Counted from the first letter of the stretch, positions 34,796-45,143 are shown. The stretch: 64,000 bases of DNA from Mesorhizobium sp. 65-26 (GCA_001899205.1 MKVL01000023.1:80426-144425), one strand, 5' to 3'. The notes: generated by a model not told the origin, from the sequence alone. Program-made: numbers and translations.

Positions 34796-35310
34796 ACGCC
34801 TCCGAAAAGTGACCTAGGCCACCGCTGACATTACCTGCCTCGATCCGATGCACCGCCTCCAAAAACGAGTCAATGGTCCGGCGCGGGCCGGAGCGTGGCC
34901 CCGGAAATCGTGGCAAATATGCAACGATTTCCGGGGCAACCCAAGCCATGGAACCGCGGAAAAGCGGGATTCCACGGTCCAAACGAGAAAAAACACGGAG
35001 GCGCATGCCGGACCCCATGATTCTGCGCGCCCTTGCTTGACTTCACCGGCAAAAGCGGGCAGCAAACCCGATCTGGACGGGCTAGGACATCACTTCACGG
35101 ATGTGGACGGGCCTTGTTTTTGGCATCGGATCCACACCCAAGGTTGGTTTGGGAGGGATTGGTTAACCAACTTTGTCCATATTTTGAAGCAATCGGCAAC
35201 CAAGGACAGGCGCGGCAAACGCGTCGGGGACCACCAGGGATCATTCACGCAATGGTCGTCGCGGCTCTCGGAGCCGCGGGCGGGAAGCCGATTGGAGCAA
35301 GATTGGTTGC
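34796..35310. other. Intergenic region between divergent PCMT-like and Tlde1 genes
   Basis: About 515 bp with no supported gene. It holds two adjacent hairpins on the PCMT side (34898-34977) and, nearer the Tlde1 gene, a 12-bp palindrome TTGGTTAACCAA at 35159-35170 within an AT-richer patch that looks like a promoter. The TTAACC half-site resembles a CtrA half-site, which is only suggestive. Confidence 0.5.
34898..34977. repeat. Pair of adjacent inverted repeats in the leader region of the Tat-PCMT operon
   Basis: The first has perfect 14-bp arms (34898-34911 and 34924-34937) around a 12-base loop. The second (34946-34977) has TGGAA/TTCCA and CCGC/GCGG stems with small bulges. Both lie 100-180 bp upstream of the PCMT-like start and could be leader structures or a mobile-type intergenic repeat. 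Confidence 0.6.
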
Positions 35311-36924
35311 ATGGCGTCGTTGAGTAGAAACACAAGTGGGGACGAGCGTCGGGACGATCCGCCCGGCGCGAACTCGCGCAAGGGCGCGCCCGGTCGCGCC
35401 CGGATCATGCGCTGGGTCGCGGTACCCGGCGTCGGAGCCGCGCTCGGCCTTTGGCTGGTCGGCACCATGGCGGGCCTGAGTTCCGTCGGCGCTTCGCTGT
35501 CCTCTTCTTCCGGAGGCCTGCCGCAGACCCTTTCCATGAACGGATCGATAGCCCTCGTCGATCCGCTGAAGCAGCACCTGCTGAGTTCCTCGGCACCGTT
35601 TGCCAGCGGCAACAGCCATGGCGGCATGCTCGCCATGCGCGACCACGCGGTCCAGTGCGGGCTCGGCTGCTTCACCCCCGTGACCGCGCACGACAAGGCG
35701 GCCCGCCTGGTGGCACTGAAAGCCGCGGCTCCGGTTGCCGCGAAACCCACCGCGCGTGAACGTTTTGAAAGCATCGAAGCCTCGCTGTCGCCGGCCCGCA
35801 TCGCCGCGGCCCTCGCCGTCCAGCCCGGCACGGACGGCGCGCGTCCCGTGATTTCCGCCGTCCAGCCCGGAACGGTCGCCGTGGCCTCGCTGGCGCCGGC
35901 GGGCACGCTGGTCGCAAGCCTCTCGGATCAGCCTTCGACGCCGTCGGCGGAACGCTTTGCCCGCACCGGGGAAAGCTCGCCGGTCGTCCAGACGGCTCCG
36001 CAGCCGATGCGCTTCGGCAACGCCGGCGCCGACCCGACCTCGCCAAGCGCCGCCGAACTGGCGCTCGCGCTGGTCAGGTCCATGCCTGTCGACGACCAGG
36101 CCTTCTCCGATCCGCTGCCGATCAACGAATCCTCGGTCGACGTCGCCGTTGCGCCCGCCCAGGCCGAAGTGCAGAAGCCGGGCGATGCCGCCGCGATGCC
36201 CGATGCGTTGACCAACGACGTTCCGCTGCCGACATGGCGTCCCAAGACGGACAACGCCGCGCCGGCGAGGGCCGAACAGGCGCCGGAGCCGAAGATCGAA
36301 CAGGCAAGGCCGACGCGGCAGGCGCGTCCGGTCGAGCAGAGCCGGCCCGTGCAGACGGCCAAGCCGGCGCAGCCCACGGCCCCGCGCGGCAGGTCCGGAG
36401 AAGGCGGAGAGATGCTCGCCTACGCCAAGCCGGACATGCCTTCGGGCGGCCTCGGCCAAGCCTTCAGGAACCTGTTCAGCACGCCGCGCCCCGGGGGCGC
36501 CGGCAATGGCGTCGCCGTCTACGACATCAGCGCCAAGACGGTCTACATGCCGGACGGCCAGCGCCTCGAGGCGCATTCCGGGCTTGGCGCATTCGTCGAT
36601 CAGCCGCGCTATGTCGACCAGAAGGATCGCGGGCCGACGCCGCCCAACACATACAAGCTTTCGCTGCGTGAATCGCGTTTCCATGGCGTCGAGGCGCTGC
36701 GCCTGACGCCTGTGAACGGCGGCAACAAATATGGCCGCAACGGCCTGCTGGCGCATACTTACATGCTGCGCGGCGGCCGTGCCGAGTCGAATGGCTGCGT
36801 CGTCTTCAGGGACTATTCCCGCTTCCTCGCCGCCTTCAAGCGGGGCAAGATCACGCATCTCGTGGTCGTGCCGCGCCTGTCCGGTTCGCCGGCGCGCGTG
36901 GCTTCGAATGCCAGCGGTGCCTGA
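35311..36924 (+). CDS. Tlde1/DUF2778-domain protein (L,D-transpeptidase-like)
   Basis: A 537-residue membrane-anchored protein. A single membrane helix lies at about residues 34-59, followed by a long Ala/Pro-rich, probably disordered region (60-370). The C-terminal Tlde1 domain (about 395-520) has MPDGQRLEAHSGLG, the GPTPPNTYKLSLRESRFHG strand, His482 (LLAHTYML) and Cys496 (ESNGCVVF), matching the His/Cys catalytic pair of L,D-transpeptidase-like enzymes. The domain was defined in a type VI effector, but rhizobial forms with an anchor are probably endogenous peptidoglycan enzymes. No T6SS gene is nearby. Confidence 0.85.
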   Translation: MASLSRNTSGDERRDDPPGANSRKGAPGRARIMRWVAVPGVGAALGLWLVGTMAGLSSVGASLSSSSGGLPQTLSMNGSIALVDPLKQHLLSSSAPFASGNSHGGMLAMRDHAVQCGLGCFTPVTAHDKAARLVALKAAAPVAAKPTARERFESIEASLSPARIAAALAVQPGTDGARPVISAVQPGTVAVASLAPAGTLVASLSDQPSTPSAERFARTGESSPVVQTAPQPMRFGNAGADPTSPSAAELALALVRSMPVDDQAFSDPLPINESSVDVAVAPAQAEVQKPGDAAAMPDALTNDVPLPTWRPKTDNAAPARAEQAPEPKIEQARPTRQARPVEQSRPVQTAKPAQPTAPRGRSGEGGEMLAYAKPDMPSGGLGQAFRNLFSTPRPGGAGNGVAVYDISAKTVYMPDGQRLEAHSGLGAFVDQPRYVDQKDRGPTPPNTYKLSLRESRFHGVEALRLTPVNGGNKYGRNGLLAHTYMLRGGRAESNGCVVFRDYSRFLAAFKRGKITHLVVVPRLSGSPARVASNASGA

Positions 36925-37117
36925 ATATCCGACGCCAGGAGATTGCCTGGCGTTGCATGGTCGGTCCCGGATCACTCCGCCTAGGACAACTGGTCTTCGT
37001 TTCCATCGCCCCGAGACTGACAACTCCTGACAGCCTTCTGTCAGCAGCCGCAACCCGCGCGGCTGTCGTCGCCAGGACACTCTTTCCATTTCGCCCGAGT
37101 CCTCCCATATTCGGGAC

Positions 37118-40100
37118 ATGGCCAAAAACCCCGATACGAAGACGCCGCGGACGGCGAACGAAGCACGCGCCGCGCAGCCCAAGCGGCGCAGCCCGCTGAC
37201 CGACTTCCTCGATGCTTCCGAGCCCCTGCACAAGGGCGGCTTCGCCGAAGCGCCGCAGGCGGAGCTTTCCGGCACGCCGCTCTCCGGCTCCATCGCCGAC
37301 TGGGCCGAGCAGATCGAACGCGAGGCGGAGATCGCCGCCCGGCCGGCTCCGGCGCGCAACAAGGACGGCGGTGACAAGGCATCCAAACCGGCCAGCAAGA
37401 AGGTCCCCGAGCGCTCTTCGTCGCCGACACGCACCGCGCGCGGCACCTCGATGGGCGGCGCCGCCACTGCCCGCGAACGCGCGGCGGCGGGTCTCAATCC
37501 GGTGGCCGGCCTCGATGTCTCGCTGGAAGAAGCCGAGACGATGACGTCGAGCGGCGTCACCGCCACGGTCGCAGCCCTCTCCGCGCTGATCGAATCCGGC
37601 AATCCGCTGCACAAGGACGGCGTTCTGTGGACGCCGCACCGCCCTGCCCGCCCGGAAAAATCAGAAGGCGGCATCGCCATCAAGATGGTGTCGGACTTCG
37701 AACCGGCCGGCGACCAGCCAACGGCGATCAAGGACCTTGTCGAGGGTGTCGACAACAACGACCGCACGCAGGTGCTGCTGGGCGTCACGGGCTCCGGCAA
37801 AACCTTCACCATGGCCAAGGTGATCGAGGAGACGCAGCGCCCGGCCCTGATCCTCGCCCCGAACAAGACGCTGGCGGCCCAGCTCTATGCCGAGTTCAAG
37901 AAGTTCTTCCCCGACAATGCGGTGGAGTACTTCGTCTCCTATTACGACTACTACCAGCCGGAAGCCTACGTCCCGCGCACCGACACCTTCATCGAAAAGG
38001 AATCCTCGATCAACGAGCAGATCGACCGCATGCGCCACTCGGCGACGCGCTCGCTGCTGGAGCGCGACGACGTCATCATCGTCGCCTCTGTGTCCTGCAT
38101 CTACGGTATCGGCTCGGTCGAGACCTACACCGCGATGACCTTCCAGATGCAGATCGGCGACCGGCTCGACCAGCGCGCCCTGCTCGCCGATCTCGTCGCC
38201 CAGCAATACAAGCGCCAGGACATCAATTTCGTGCGTGGCTCCTTCCGCGTGCGCGGCGACACGATCGAGATCTTCCCCGCCCACCTTGAGGATCGCGCCT
38301 GGCGCATTTCGATGTTCGGCGACGAGATCGAGTCGATCACCGAGTTCGATCCGCTGACCGGCCAGAAGACCGGCGAGTTGAAGAGCGTCAAGATCTACGC
38401 CAACTCGCACTACGTTACGCCGCGGCCAACTTTGAATCAGGCCATCAAGTCGATCAAGGAAGAGCTCAAGCATCGGTTGCAAGAGCTTGAAAAGGCCGGC
38501 CGCCTTCTGGAGGCGCAGCGCCTGGAACAGCGCACCCGCTTCGATCTGGAAATGCTGGAGGCAACCGGCTCCTGCGCCGGCATCGAGAATTATTCGCGTT
38601 ATCTCACCGGCCGCCAGCCGGGCGATCCGCCGCCGACATTGTTCGAGTATATACCGGACAACGCCTTGGTCTTCATCGACGAAAGCCACGTCACGGTGCC
38701 GCAGATCGGCGGCATGTATCGCGGCGACTTCCGCCGCAAGGCAACCTTGGCCGAGTACGGCTTCCGCCTGCCCTCCTGCATGGACAACCGGCCGCTGCGT
38801 TTCGAGGAATGGGACGCCATGCGACCGTTGTCGGTCGCCGTTTCGGCGACGCCCGGCGGCTGGGAAATGGAACAGTCCGGCGGCGTCTTCGCCGAGCAGG
38901 TCATTCGTCCGACCGGCCTGATCGATCCACCCGTCGAGGTGCGCCCCGCCAAGAGCCAGGTCGACGACGTCGTCGGCGAGATACGCGACACGACGAAGGC
39001 AGGCTACCGCACGCTGGTCACGGTGCTGACCAAGCGCATGGCCGAGGACCTGACCGAGTATCTGCACGAGAACGGCATCCGCGTGCGCTACATGCATTCC
39101 GACATCGACACTCTGGAGCGCATCGAGATCCTGCGCGACCTGCGTCTCGGCGCCTTCGACGTGCTGGTCGGCATCAACCTGCTACGCGAGGGCCTCGACA
39201 TTCCGGAATGCGGCTTCGTCGCCATCCTCGACGCTGACAAGGAAGGCTTCCTGCGTTCCGAAACCTCGCTGATCCAGACGATCGGCCGCGCCGCCCGCAA
39301 CGTCGACGGCAAGGTCATCCTCTACGCCGACCAGATCACCGGCTCGATGGAACGGGCGATGGCCGAGACCAACCGTCGCCGCGAGAAGCAGATGGAGTGG
39401 AACGCGGCCAACGGCATCACGCCGGAATCCGTCAAGTCGCGCATCGCCGACATCCTCGACTCGGTCTACGAGAAGGACCACGTGCGCGCCGACATCTCGC
39501 AGTTCACCGATGACGCCGGCGCCATGGTAGGCAACAACCTCAAGGCCCATCTCGACGCGCTGGACAAGCAGATGCGCGACGCCGCCGCCAATCTCGACTT
39601 CGAGAAGGCCGCGCGCGTCCGCGACGAAATCAAACGGCTGCGCGAGATGGAACTTTCCATTTCCGACGATCCGCTGGCGCGTGAGGTGGAAGGCCAGAGC
39701 CCCGCCTCGGGCCGCGAAAAAGGCAAGCACAACAAGGGCCTGGCCAAACATCGTACAGCCGAGGAGCAGGAGCGTTTCCGCAAGCTCGACGAAGCGCGCG
39801 CCGCCGAGGAGGCGGCGAAGGCTGCCCGGCCGAACCTCTTCCGCAAGCCGCATCTCGATGAGATGGGCGCCGAGGGCGCCGTGCCGGTGAAGAAGTCGCT
39901 GTTCGCCAAGCCATCGATCGACGACATGGGCCCTGGCACCGACATGACGACGCCGGCCGGCGCCGTGTCGCGCTCGCTGTTCAAGAAGCAGTCCGCGCAC
40001 GAGGCGCACGGTTCCGACTTCGGTATTCCCGGCGAGCAGACCAAACCCCTGTTCCGCAAGAATTCGCTGGACGAGATGACCGTGCGGCGAACCGAAAAAC

Positions 40101-40288
40101 CGGTCGAGGGCGAGAAGCCGGTCAAGCCGCAGTCGATGTCGGGAGCCGGCGAGACCGACCGGGGCGCGAAGGAACGCGACGACAAGCCCATCGTCCGTCA
40201 GCGCGCCGGCATCGGCTCCTACGAAGACCCGGCCGACGAACGCCGCCAGAAGCGACGTCCGGGCAAGACCGGAAGGCCTGGAAAATAG
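37118..40288 (+). CDS. uvrB: Excinuclease ABC subunit UvrB, long form
   Basis: A 1056-residue nucleotide-excision-repair helicase that verifies damage after UvrA and recruits UvrC. The canonical core runs from about residue 189 ([11 protein letters not shown]) to the UVR domain (about 805-845). Walker A GVTGSGKT is at 222-229, the beta-hairpin [12 protein letters not shown] follows, and the helicase motif GRAARN is present. The core is flanked by a roughly 188-residue disordered N-terminal extension and a 210-residue C-terminal tail. The tail carries four LFxKx-type repeats at 907, 928, 954 and 978. E. coli UvrB is about 670 residues. I found no SOS-box GTTC-N7-GTTC upstream. Confidence 0.97.
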   Translation: MAKNPDTKTPRTANEARAAQPKRRSPLTDFLDASEPLHKGGFAEAPQAELSGTPLSGSIADWAEQIEREAEIAARPAPARNKDGGDKASKPASKKVPERSSSPTRTARGTSMGGAATARERAAAGLNPVAGLDVSLEEAETMTSSGVTATVAALSALIESGNPLHKDGVLWTPHRPARPEKSEGGIAIKMVSDFEPAGDQPTAIKDLVEGVDNNDRTQVLLGVTGSGKTFTMAKVIEETQRPALILAPNKTLAAQLYAEFKKFFPDNAVEYFVSYYDYYQPEAYVPRTDTFIEKESSINEQIDRMRHSATRSLLERDDVIIVASVSCIYGIGSVETYTAMTFQMQIGDRLDQRALLADLVAQQYKRQDINFVRGSFRVRGDTIEIFPAHLEDRAWRISMFGDEIESITEFDPLTGQKTGELKSVKIYANSHYVTPRPTLNQAIKSIKEELKHRLQELEKAGRLLEAQRLEQRTRFDLEMLEATGSCAGIENYSRYLTGRQPGDPPPTLFEYIPDNALVFIDESHVTVPQIGGMYRGDFRRKATLAEYGFRLPSCMDNRPLRFEEWDAMRPLSVAVSATPGGWEMEQSGGVFAEQVIRPTGLIDPPVEVRPAKSQVDDVVGEIRDTTKAGYRTLVTVLTKRMAEDLTEYLHENGIRVRYMHSDIDTLERIEILRDLRLGAFDVLVGINLLREGLDIPECGFVAILDADKEGFLRSETSLIQTIGRAARNVDGKVILYADQITGSMERAMAETNRRREKQMEWNAANGITPESVKSRIADILDSVYEKDHVRADISQFTDDAGAMVGNNLKAHLDALDKQMRDAAANLDFEKAARVRDEIKRLREMELSISDDPLAREVEGQSPASGREKGKHNKGLAKHRTAEEQERFRKLDEARAAEEAAKAARPNLFRKPHLDEMGAEGAVPVKKSLFAKPSIDDMGPGTDMTTPAGAVSRSLFKKQSAHEAHGSDFGIPGEQTKPLFRKNSLDEMTVRRTEKPVEGEKPVKPQSMSGAGETDRGAKERDDKPIVRQRAGIGSYEDPADERRQKRRPGKTGRPGK

Positions 40289-40570
40289 GATTATGATTTC
40301 AAGTCGGCCCGGCCTGACCCCGAATCCGGCTCCAGACCGAAGAAAAAGCGCATAGTTTGTCCGAGACCATGTCGCGGTCCACCCACGATCTGAAGCCGGT
40401 GGGTTTGAGCACTCGACCCGTGTTGTGCGGTTGAGGATCTCGGACTCGCCTGGCTGAACGGGCATCGCCGCCAACACCTCTCACGCGATCAACTGCTTCG
40501 CTCTCGGTCGCTCGCGTGGCGGCTTCGGCACCAAGCTTCACAGGATTGCTGTTTCCACGATTGTCGACGG

Positions 40571-41371
40571 TCAGACCAAAATGAATCTGAGCGCCCGCTG
40601 AATATCGAAGAAATCAGACGCAGCGATTGCCACGGCACGAGGACCGTGCGAGCGCGCTCCCGGATACCACGAGGCCCGGTAGGCGTCTGATGGGTTGCAG
40701 AACTCGATGACCGCCTCGTAGCTCTCCGCTGCTTGCGGCATGAATTCGGAGAGATCGCGCGATAGCGCCGCCTTGACGCCTTGTCGGATCAGAGCGCGCG
40801 CCTGCGACGGCGCGAGCGAATTGGCGGCCCGCCCGGCCCCAGCCAGGGTCTCTACAGTCGCAATACCCGGGACCATTGCGCGAGCGTCGGCGCAGATGCC
40901 CGTGTCGCCCGCCAGGAATGCCGACGGCACGCCGTAACCAGCCGCGCAGCGCGCGTTCATCGTAAACTCGGACGCGACTTCGCCGTTGAGCAGCAGCCGC
41001 GAGATACGGGTCGTCGTCGTGTGGGCGAGAGGATTTGTCTCCGCTCCCGCCTTGGAATGGTAACCGATATAGAGTGCGGCGGCGAAACCGGTGTCGAGGC
41101 CGAACATCATGCCGTCGGGATGGCCCGACCAGCCGCGGATGATACGGACATAGTCTGGCAGCAGATCGACGATCAGGTTGCGGCCGCTGTCATGCGCGTC
41201 CTTGACGACGACTTCCTCGGCGCCGGCGGCGCGCGCGCCTTCGCAGGCGGCAACCACCTCCGCCGTCATCAAGGCCCGGAACTCACGGTAATCGGCATGG
41301 CTGCGATCGGCCTCGTCCCAATGGGCGATGCCGGCCGTACCTTCGATGTCGGCACTGAGGAACACCTTCAT
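40571..41371 (-). CDS. M55 family D-aminopeptidase, DppA-like
   Basis: A 266-residue zinc peptidase. The N-terminus MKVFLSADIEGTAG holds the metal ligands Asp8 and Glu10, and further ligands are in VKDAHDSGRN and GYHSKAG, in the order known for Bacillus DppA, a D-specific aminopeptidase that forms a decamer. The start at 41371 overlaps the DmpA-like stop by four bases, so it is coupled as last gene of the operon. In context it would release D-amino acids from imported or periplasmic D-peptides. Confidence 0.9.
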   Translation of the reverse strand: MKVFLSADIEGTAGIAHWDEADRSHADYREFRALMTAEVVAACEGARAAGAEEVVVKDAHDSGRNLIVDLLPDYVRIIRGWSGHPDGMMFGLDTGFAAALYIGYHSKAGAETNPLAHTTTTRISRLLLNGEVASEFTMNARCAAGYGVPSAFLAGDTGICADARAMVPGIATVETLAGAGRAANSLAPSQARALIRQGVKAALSRDLSEFMPQAAESYEAVIEFCNPSDAYRASWYPGARSHGPRAVAIAASDFFDIQRALRFILV

Positions 41372-42402
41372 GGCAATGGGTTCTCCTTCAGCCATTGGGA
41401 AAGCGCCGGAAACGTCCGGCCCGCGCGACCAGCCATCGCAGGCGCGACACACAGCGCGTTGAGCACCGCCTCTTGCGTCGCCTCGGCGGCAGCACGGAAC
41501 GGCATGTCGATGCGATCTTCGGCAAGCTGCCGTACAGGCTGGAAGGCGGCTGCCGGCTCATGCGCCACCGGATCTGCCGTCGTGAAGCACAGCGCGATAT
41601 CGCCGCTGCCGTTGCCCCAGAACGCACCCAGGCGAGCCAGCCCGGCGCCAGCCCGGCGCGCCACTCGGCGAAGCTGGCGGTCGCCGAGCGGCAGGTCGGT
41701 GGCGAGAATGACAACGACCGAGCCCTTTTCCGCTTCTGCGATATCGAGTGGATTCGGACGCCGGCCGTCCGGTAGCACGAGGTCGCCGACGCGCCCGAAA
41801 TTAGCCAGCACAAGGGCGCCAAGCATGTAATCGTGCTTGTCGATCCGCATCAGGCGCGAAGCCGAGCCGATACCGGCCTTGAAGCCGAAGGCGGTCATGC
41901 CGGTTCCCGCGCCTGTCGCCCCCAGAGGTACCTCGCCGCCCTTGGCATCGGCAAGTGCCGCCTCGGCGTCGGCCGTTGTCACGGCCATGGCCTGAATATC
42001 GTTGACCGCGCCGTCATTGCATTCGAAGACCAGCGGATTGACCGTGGAGGTCCTGCGTCCGATCTCCGGATTGGCTGCTATCGCCCGGCGAACCAGTGCT
42101 TGCGCGCAAGCCGCCACGGAGAACGTGTTGGTCATGAGGACCGGCGTCTCGACCGTTCCCAGTTCGGCGACCTGCATGAGGCCTACGGATTTTCCAAAGC
42201 CGTTGATCACTTCGACGCCCGCGCGAACCTTTTGGCGGAAAAGGTCGCCTTGATGCGGCAGAATGGCGGTGACCCCGGTGGCCAGGCCGTCGCCATGCAG
42301 CGTGTGATGGCCAACGGTGACCCCATCGACATCGGTGATAGCATTGAACGGCCCTGGCGGCAGGAGGCCAGAACCCAGACCGAGATCGCGAGCTGACGGC
42401 AT
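41368..42402 (-). CDS. P1/S58 family peptidase, DmpA-like
   Basis: A 344-residue Ntn-type peptidase. The segment GNGSGDIALCF contains the autoprocessing Gly-Ser bond, with Ser266 as the predicted nucleophile. The entry ITDVDGVTVGHHTL and the CND-type loop (FECNDGAVNDIQAM) are typical of the family, whose founder acts on N-terminal D-alanine esters and amides as well as L-peptides. The ATG at 42402 has AAAGG at good spacing; the one five codons upstream does not. It lies between the transporter ATPase and DppA genes. Confidence 0.88.
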   Translation of the reverse strand: MPSARDLGLGSGLLPPGPFNAITDVDGVTVGHHTLHGDGLATGVTAILPHQGDLFRQKVRAGVEVINGFGKSVGLMQVAELGTVETPVLMTNTFSVAACAQALVRRAIAANPEIGRRTSTVNPLVFECNDGAVNDIQAMAVTTADAEAALADAKGGEVPLGATGAGTGMTAFGFKAGIGSASRLMRIDKHDYMLGALVLANFGRVGDLVLPDGRRPNPLDIAEAEKGSVVVILATDLPLGDRQLRRVARRAGAGLARLGAFWGNGSGDIALCFTTADPVAHEPAAAFQPVRQLAEDRIDMPFRAAAEATQEAVLNALCVAPAMAGRAGRTFPALSQWLKENPLP

Positions 42403-42427
42403 TCGGGAGCCTTTCATCGTCTCTGGG

Positions 42428-43171
42428 TCAGAGGCGTCCCGCCTTCTTCAGGCTGCGCAGGAACGCCTGCGTGCGTTCGCCCCTGGGGTTGCCGAAGATC
42501 TCCGCGGGAGGCCCCTGTTCATAGACCGTTCCGGACTGGAGGAAACAGATCCTGTCGGCAACCTCGCGGGCGAAGCCCATTTCGTGCGTGGCCAGCATCA
42601 TTGTCATTCCGCGAGCCGCGAGGTCGCGCACGATGTCGAGCACTTCCGCCACAAGCTCAGGGTCTAGGGCTGAGGTGATTTCATCCAGCAGAAGCAACAT
42701 GGGGTCCATCATCAGCGCGCGCACGATGGCTACGCGCTGCTGCTGGCCGCCAGAGAGCCGGTCCGGATAGTCCCCGGCCTTATGGGCCAGGCCGATGCGC
42801 TCGAGGAAGGCCATCGCCTTGTCCCGCGCTTCGCGCCGGCCCATGCCGATCACCTTCAACGGCGCAAGCGTGGTGTTCTCAAGCACCGTCATATGGGGGA
42901 AGAGATTGTACCCCTGGAAGACGATGCCAATGTCGCGCCGCAGCCGGTCGAGATCCACTCCGGGTCCCGTGATGCGGTCGCCATGGATACGGATTTCGCC
43001 GAGCGAAATCTCCTCCAGTCTGTTGATGCAGCGCAGCAGCGTGGACTTGCCGCAGCCGGACGGTCCGATCAGGCAGATCACTTCATGCTCGTCGACGGAC
43101 AGCGACAGGTTGGAGATGACTTCCAGCGGGCCGTAGCGCTTGGTCACGCCGTTGATTTCAAGCAGCGCCAT
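42428..43171 (-). CDS. Polar amino acid ABC transporter ATP-binding protein (GlnQ-like)
   Basis: A 247-residue ATPase with Walker [10 protein letters not shown], signature LSGGQQQRV and Walker [15 protein letters not shown], all in the form usual for amino-acid importers; the segment [18 protein letters not shown] is also typical. It is encoded 3 bp downstream of the permease stop. Together with the permease and binding protein it completes an amino-acid importer inside the proposed D-amino-acid operon. Confidence 0.93.
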   Translation of the reverse strand: MALLEINGVTKRYGPLEVISNLSLSVDEHEVICLIGPSGCGKSTLLRCINRLEEISLGEIRIHGDRITGPGVDLDRLRRDIGIVFQGYNLFPHMTVLENTTLAPLKVIGMGRREARDKAMAFLERIGLAHKAGDYPDRLSGGQQQRVAIVRALMMDPMLLLLDEITSALDPELVAEVLDIVRDLAARGMTMMLATHEMGFAREVADRICFLQSGTVYEQGPPAEIFGNPRGERTQAFLRSLKKAGRL

Positions 43172-43174
43172 ACC

Positions 43175-44293
43175 TCAGCCTCCCGCCCGGATCCGGCGCC
43201 GGTCGCGCTCGATCAGCCGGTCGACGAAGCGTGCCTGAGGAATGGTGATGACGATGAACAGGATCGCCACCGTCGTCACAGCCGACAGGTTGAAGTTGTT
43301 CGCCGCGATGATCTTGGACTGGTTGAAGGCGTCGATGGTGCCGATGATGGCCACGAGCGCCGTATCCTTCTGCAGGCTGATGCAGTTGTTCATCAGCGGC
43401 GGAATGATGTTGCGCACGGCAAGCGGCACGACCACGTAGCGCATCGCCCGGAAATGGCTGAGCCCGAGCGAGCGGGCGGCGGCGACCTGGCTGTGATGCA
43501 CGCCCTCTATTCCGGCGCGGTAGACCTCCGAGGTGTACGCGCCATAGGTCAAAGTGAGCGCGATAATCGCATAGGCCGTCGAGGACAGATGCGATAGCAC
43601 CGGCAGGTTGGTCAGCGGCAGGCCGAAGCCGATCAGGTAGATGGTGATGATGGCCGGCAGGCCGCGAAAGAGATCGCCATAGGCGATTGCAAGGAGACGC
43701 AGGGGCCGCCCGGCTTCGCCCGGAAGCGTGCGGGTGACCGCGACCACCAGCGACCAGATCAGGATAAGCACCGCCGAGACCGCGAAGATGGCGATGTTGG
43801 TGCCGAAGGCCCACAGCACCTTGCCGGTGGATTGGCGGATCAGCGCAAGGTCGAAGAAGGTGCGGCTCACGGCGGCATCGTTGACAACCATGAACCATGC
43901 GCAGGCGGTCACTATCAGGAGTGCTCCGCACCATGAGATTGCCTGCCATGCCGCCATTGAGGCATCCGCGCCGAGCGCGCGGGCGGCGTAGACGTCGCCG
44001 CTGCGGGCGGAGGCGAGCGACTTCAGGAAGGCCCGCGCCGCCATGACCAGTAGGGCCGCCGCGGCCAACGCCGCGACGGCTCCCGGCACCACCGCGGCGG
44101 CTACAGGGATGCCCTGAGAGACCGCGAAGGTGCCGATATGCTGCGCGGAGACCGCAACGACGATGAAGGTCAGCGCGGCCACGGCGAGGGTCAGCGCTGC
44201 GCGGCCGCGATGCGTGCGCGTGACGGCCCGGGCGCGCCATTTGGCGGCGCGCCCGGCCTCATTCGATACCGCGAGGTGACCGGGTCCTTCCAT
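43175..44293 (-). CDS. Amino acid ABC transporter permease (HisM/GlnP type) with extra N-terminal helices
   Basis: A 372-residue permease, longer than the usual 220-240. About four additional membrane segments (residues 30-160) precede the standard permease domain, in which the EAA loop reads VAAARSLGLSHFRAMRYVVV. Only one permease gene is present, so it probably forms a homodimer. It is separated by 4 bp from the binding-protein gene, indicating co-transcription. Confidence 0.9.
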   Translation of the reverse strand: MEGPGHLAVSNEAGRAAKWRARAVTRTHRGRAALTLAVAALTFIVVAVSAQHIGTFAVSQGIPVAAAVVPGAVAALAAAALLVMAARAFLKSLASARSGDVYAARALGADASMAAWQAISWCGALLIVTACAWFMVVNDAAVSRTFFDLALIRQSTGKVLWAFGTNIAIFAVSAVLILIWSLVVAVTRTLPGEAGRPLRLLAIAYGDLFRGLPAIITIYLIGFGLPLTNLPVLSHLSSTAYAIIALTLTYGAYTSEVYRAGIEGVHHSQVAAARSLGLSHFRAMRYVVVPLAVRNIIPPLMNNCISLQKDTALVAIIGTIDAFNQSKIIAANNFNLSAVTTVAILFIVITIPQARFVDRLIERDRRRIRAGG

Positions 44294-44297
44294 CGGG

Positions 44298-45143
44298 TCA
44301 GTATTTCCAGACCGGAACGTCGGCCGGCGTTTTGCCGCCCCAGGCGGGTGCCAGATACTGGGCCTCGAGTTCCTTCAGCGTGCCCTCTTCCTTCATGTCG
44401 GCGATGATCTTGTCGATCACCGGTTTCGCCGACGATCCCTTGGGATAGATTCCCGCAGTCTCGCCTCCGGTCTGATATTGCCCGATCACCGCGAGCTTGC
44501 CGTTCGAGGCCGCGACCTGTCCGAGGACAACCGACAGATCGGTCATAACCACGTCGACATTGCCCGCCGCGACGGCGGTGAACATGGCGCCGGTGTCGTC
44601 GAAGACCGACAGGTTCTTCGCCTGCAGCGTGTCCTGCGCCCAGGACACCATGGTCGTGCCGGCCTGGGTGCCGAACTTGGCATCGCGCACATTTTCTGCC
44701 GTCACGTTCGACCCGGCCTTGGCCGCCAGGCCATAGGAACCGAAAGCATAGGGGGTCGAGAAGTCGACCACCTTCTTGCGCGGCTCGGTCACCGAGATCA
44801 GCGCCAGCGCGACGTCGAAATCCTTGTTCTGGCCCGCGACGATGGAATCGAACGAGGCATTCTTAAGCACGACTTTCTCGAGCCCGAGACGATGGGCGAT
44901 GTTGACCGCCATGCAGAACTCGCGTCCGCTCGTGATCGTCTCCGGCGTGTCGCCGTTGAATTCGCCGACCGCGGGCAGGTTGATGATGACGGTGAACTGG
45001 CCGGGAACAGCCGGAGTGATGTGTTCCGTGCCCTGCTTGCCGTAGAGCTTGCATTCGCCGTAACCCTCGGCAGCGTTCGCCGTGCCCGCCATGGCCATCA
45101 GCGAGCCCAAGGCAAGGCCGATCAGTTTCCTGTTGAATTTCAT
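44298..45143 (-). CDS. Amino acid ABC transporter solute-binding protein
   Basis: A 281-residue periplasmic protein. It has a Sec signal (MKFNRKLIGLALGSLMAMAG, cleavage after ANA) and a type-II binding fold with FDVALALISVTEPRKKVVDF and a second-lobe FGTQAGTTMVSWAQ, as in cystine, glutamine and arginine binders. A GAGGAGA site precedes the start. Ligand stereochemistry cannot be read directly; association with a D-amino-acid aminotransferase and D-peptidases makes a D-amino acid or small peptide a fair guess. Confidence 0.9.
   Translation of the reverse strand: MKFNRKLIGLALGSLMAMAGTANAAEGYGECKLYGKQGTEHITPAVPGQFTVIINLPAVGEFNGDTPETITSGREFCMAVNIAHRLGLEKVVLKNASFDSIVAGQNKDFDVALALISVTEPRKKVVDFSTPYAFGSYGLAAKAGSNVTAENVRDAKFGTQAGTTMVSWAQDTLQAKNLSVFDDTGAMFTAVAAGNVDVVMTDLSVVLGQVAASNGKLAVIGQYQTGGETAGIYPKGSSAKPVIDKIIADMKEEGTLKELEAQYLAPAWGGKTPADVPVWKY

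Noticed and set aside
32567-34828. A 753-codon open frame on the plus strand
   Set aside because: It is antisense to the membrane synthase-like and PCMT-like genes, with no recognisable domains.
36932-36953. Hairpin ACGCCAGG-AGATTG-CCTGGCGT after the Tlde1 gene as a terminator
   Set aside because: The stem is perfect, but no T-run follows, so it does not meet the standard for an intrinsic terminator.
36925-37117. LexA/SOS box upstream of uvrB
   Set aside because: The alphaproteobacterial GTTC-N7-GTTC pattern was not found in this stretch.
35245-37866. An 873-codon open frame on the minus strand
   Set aside because: It is antisense to the Tlde1 and uvrB genes; its composition is that of a shadow frame.
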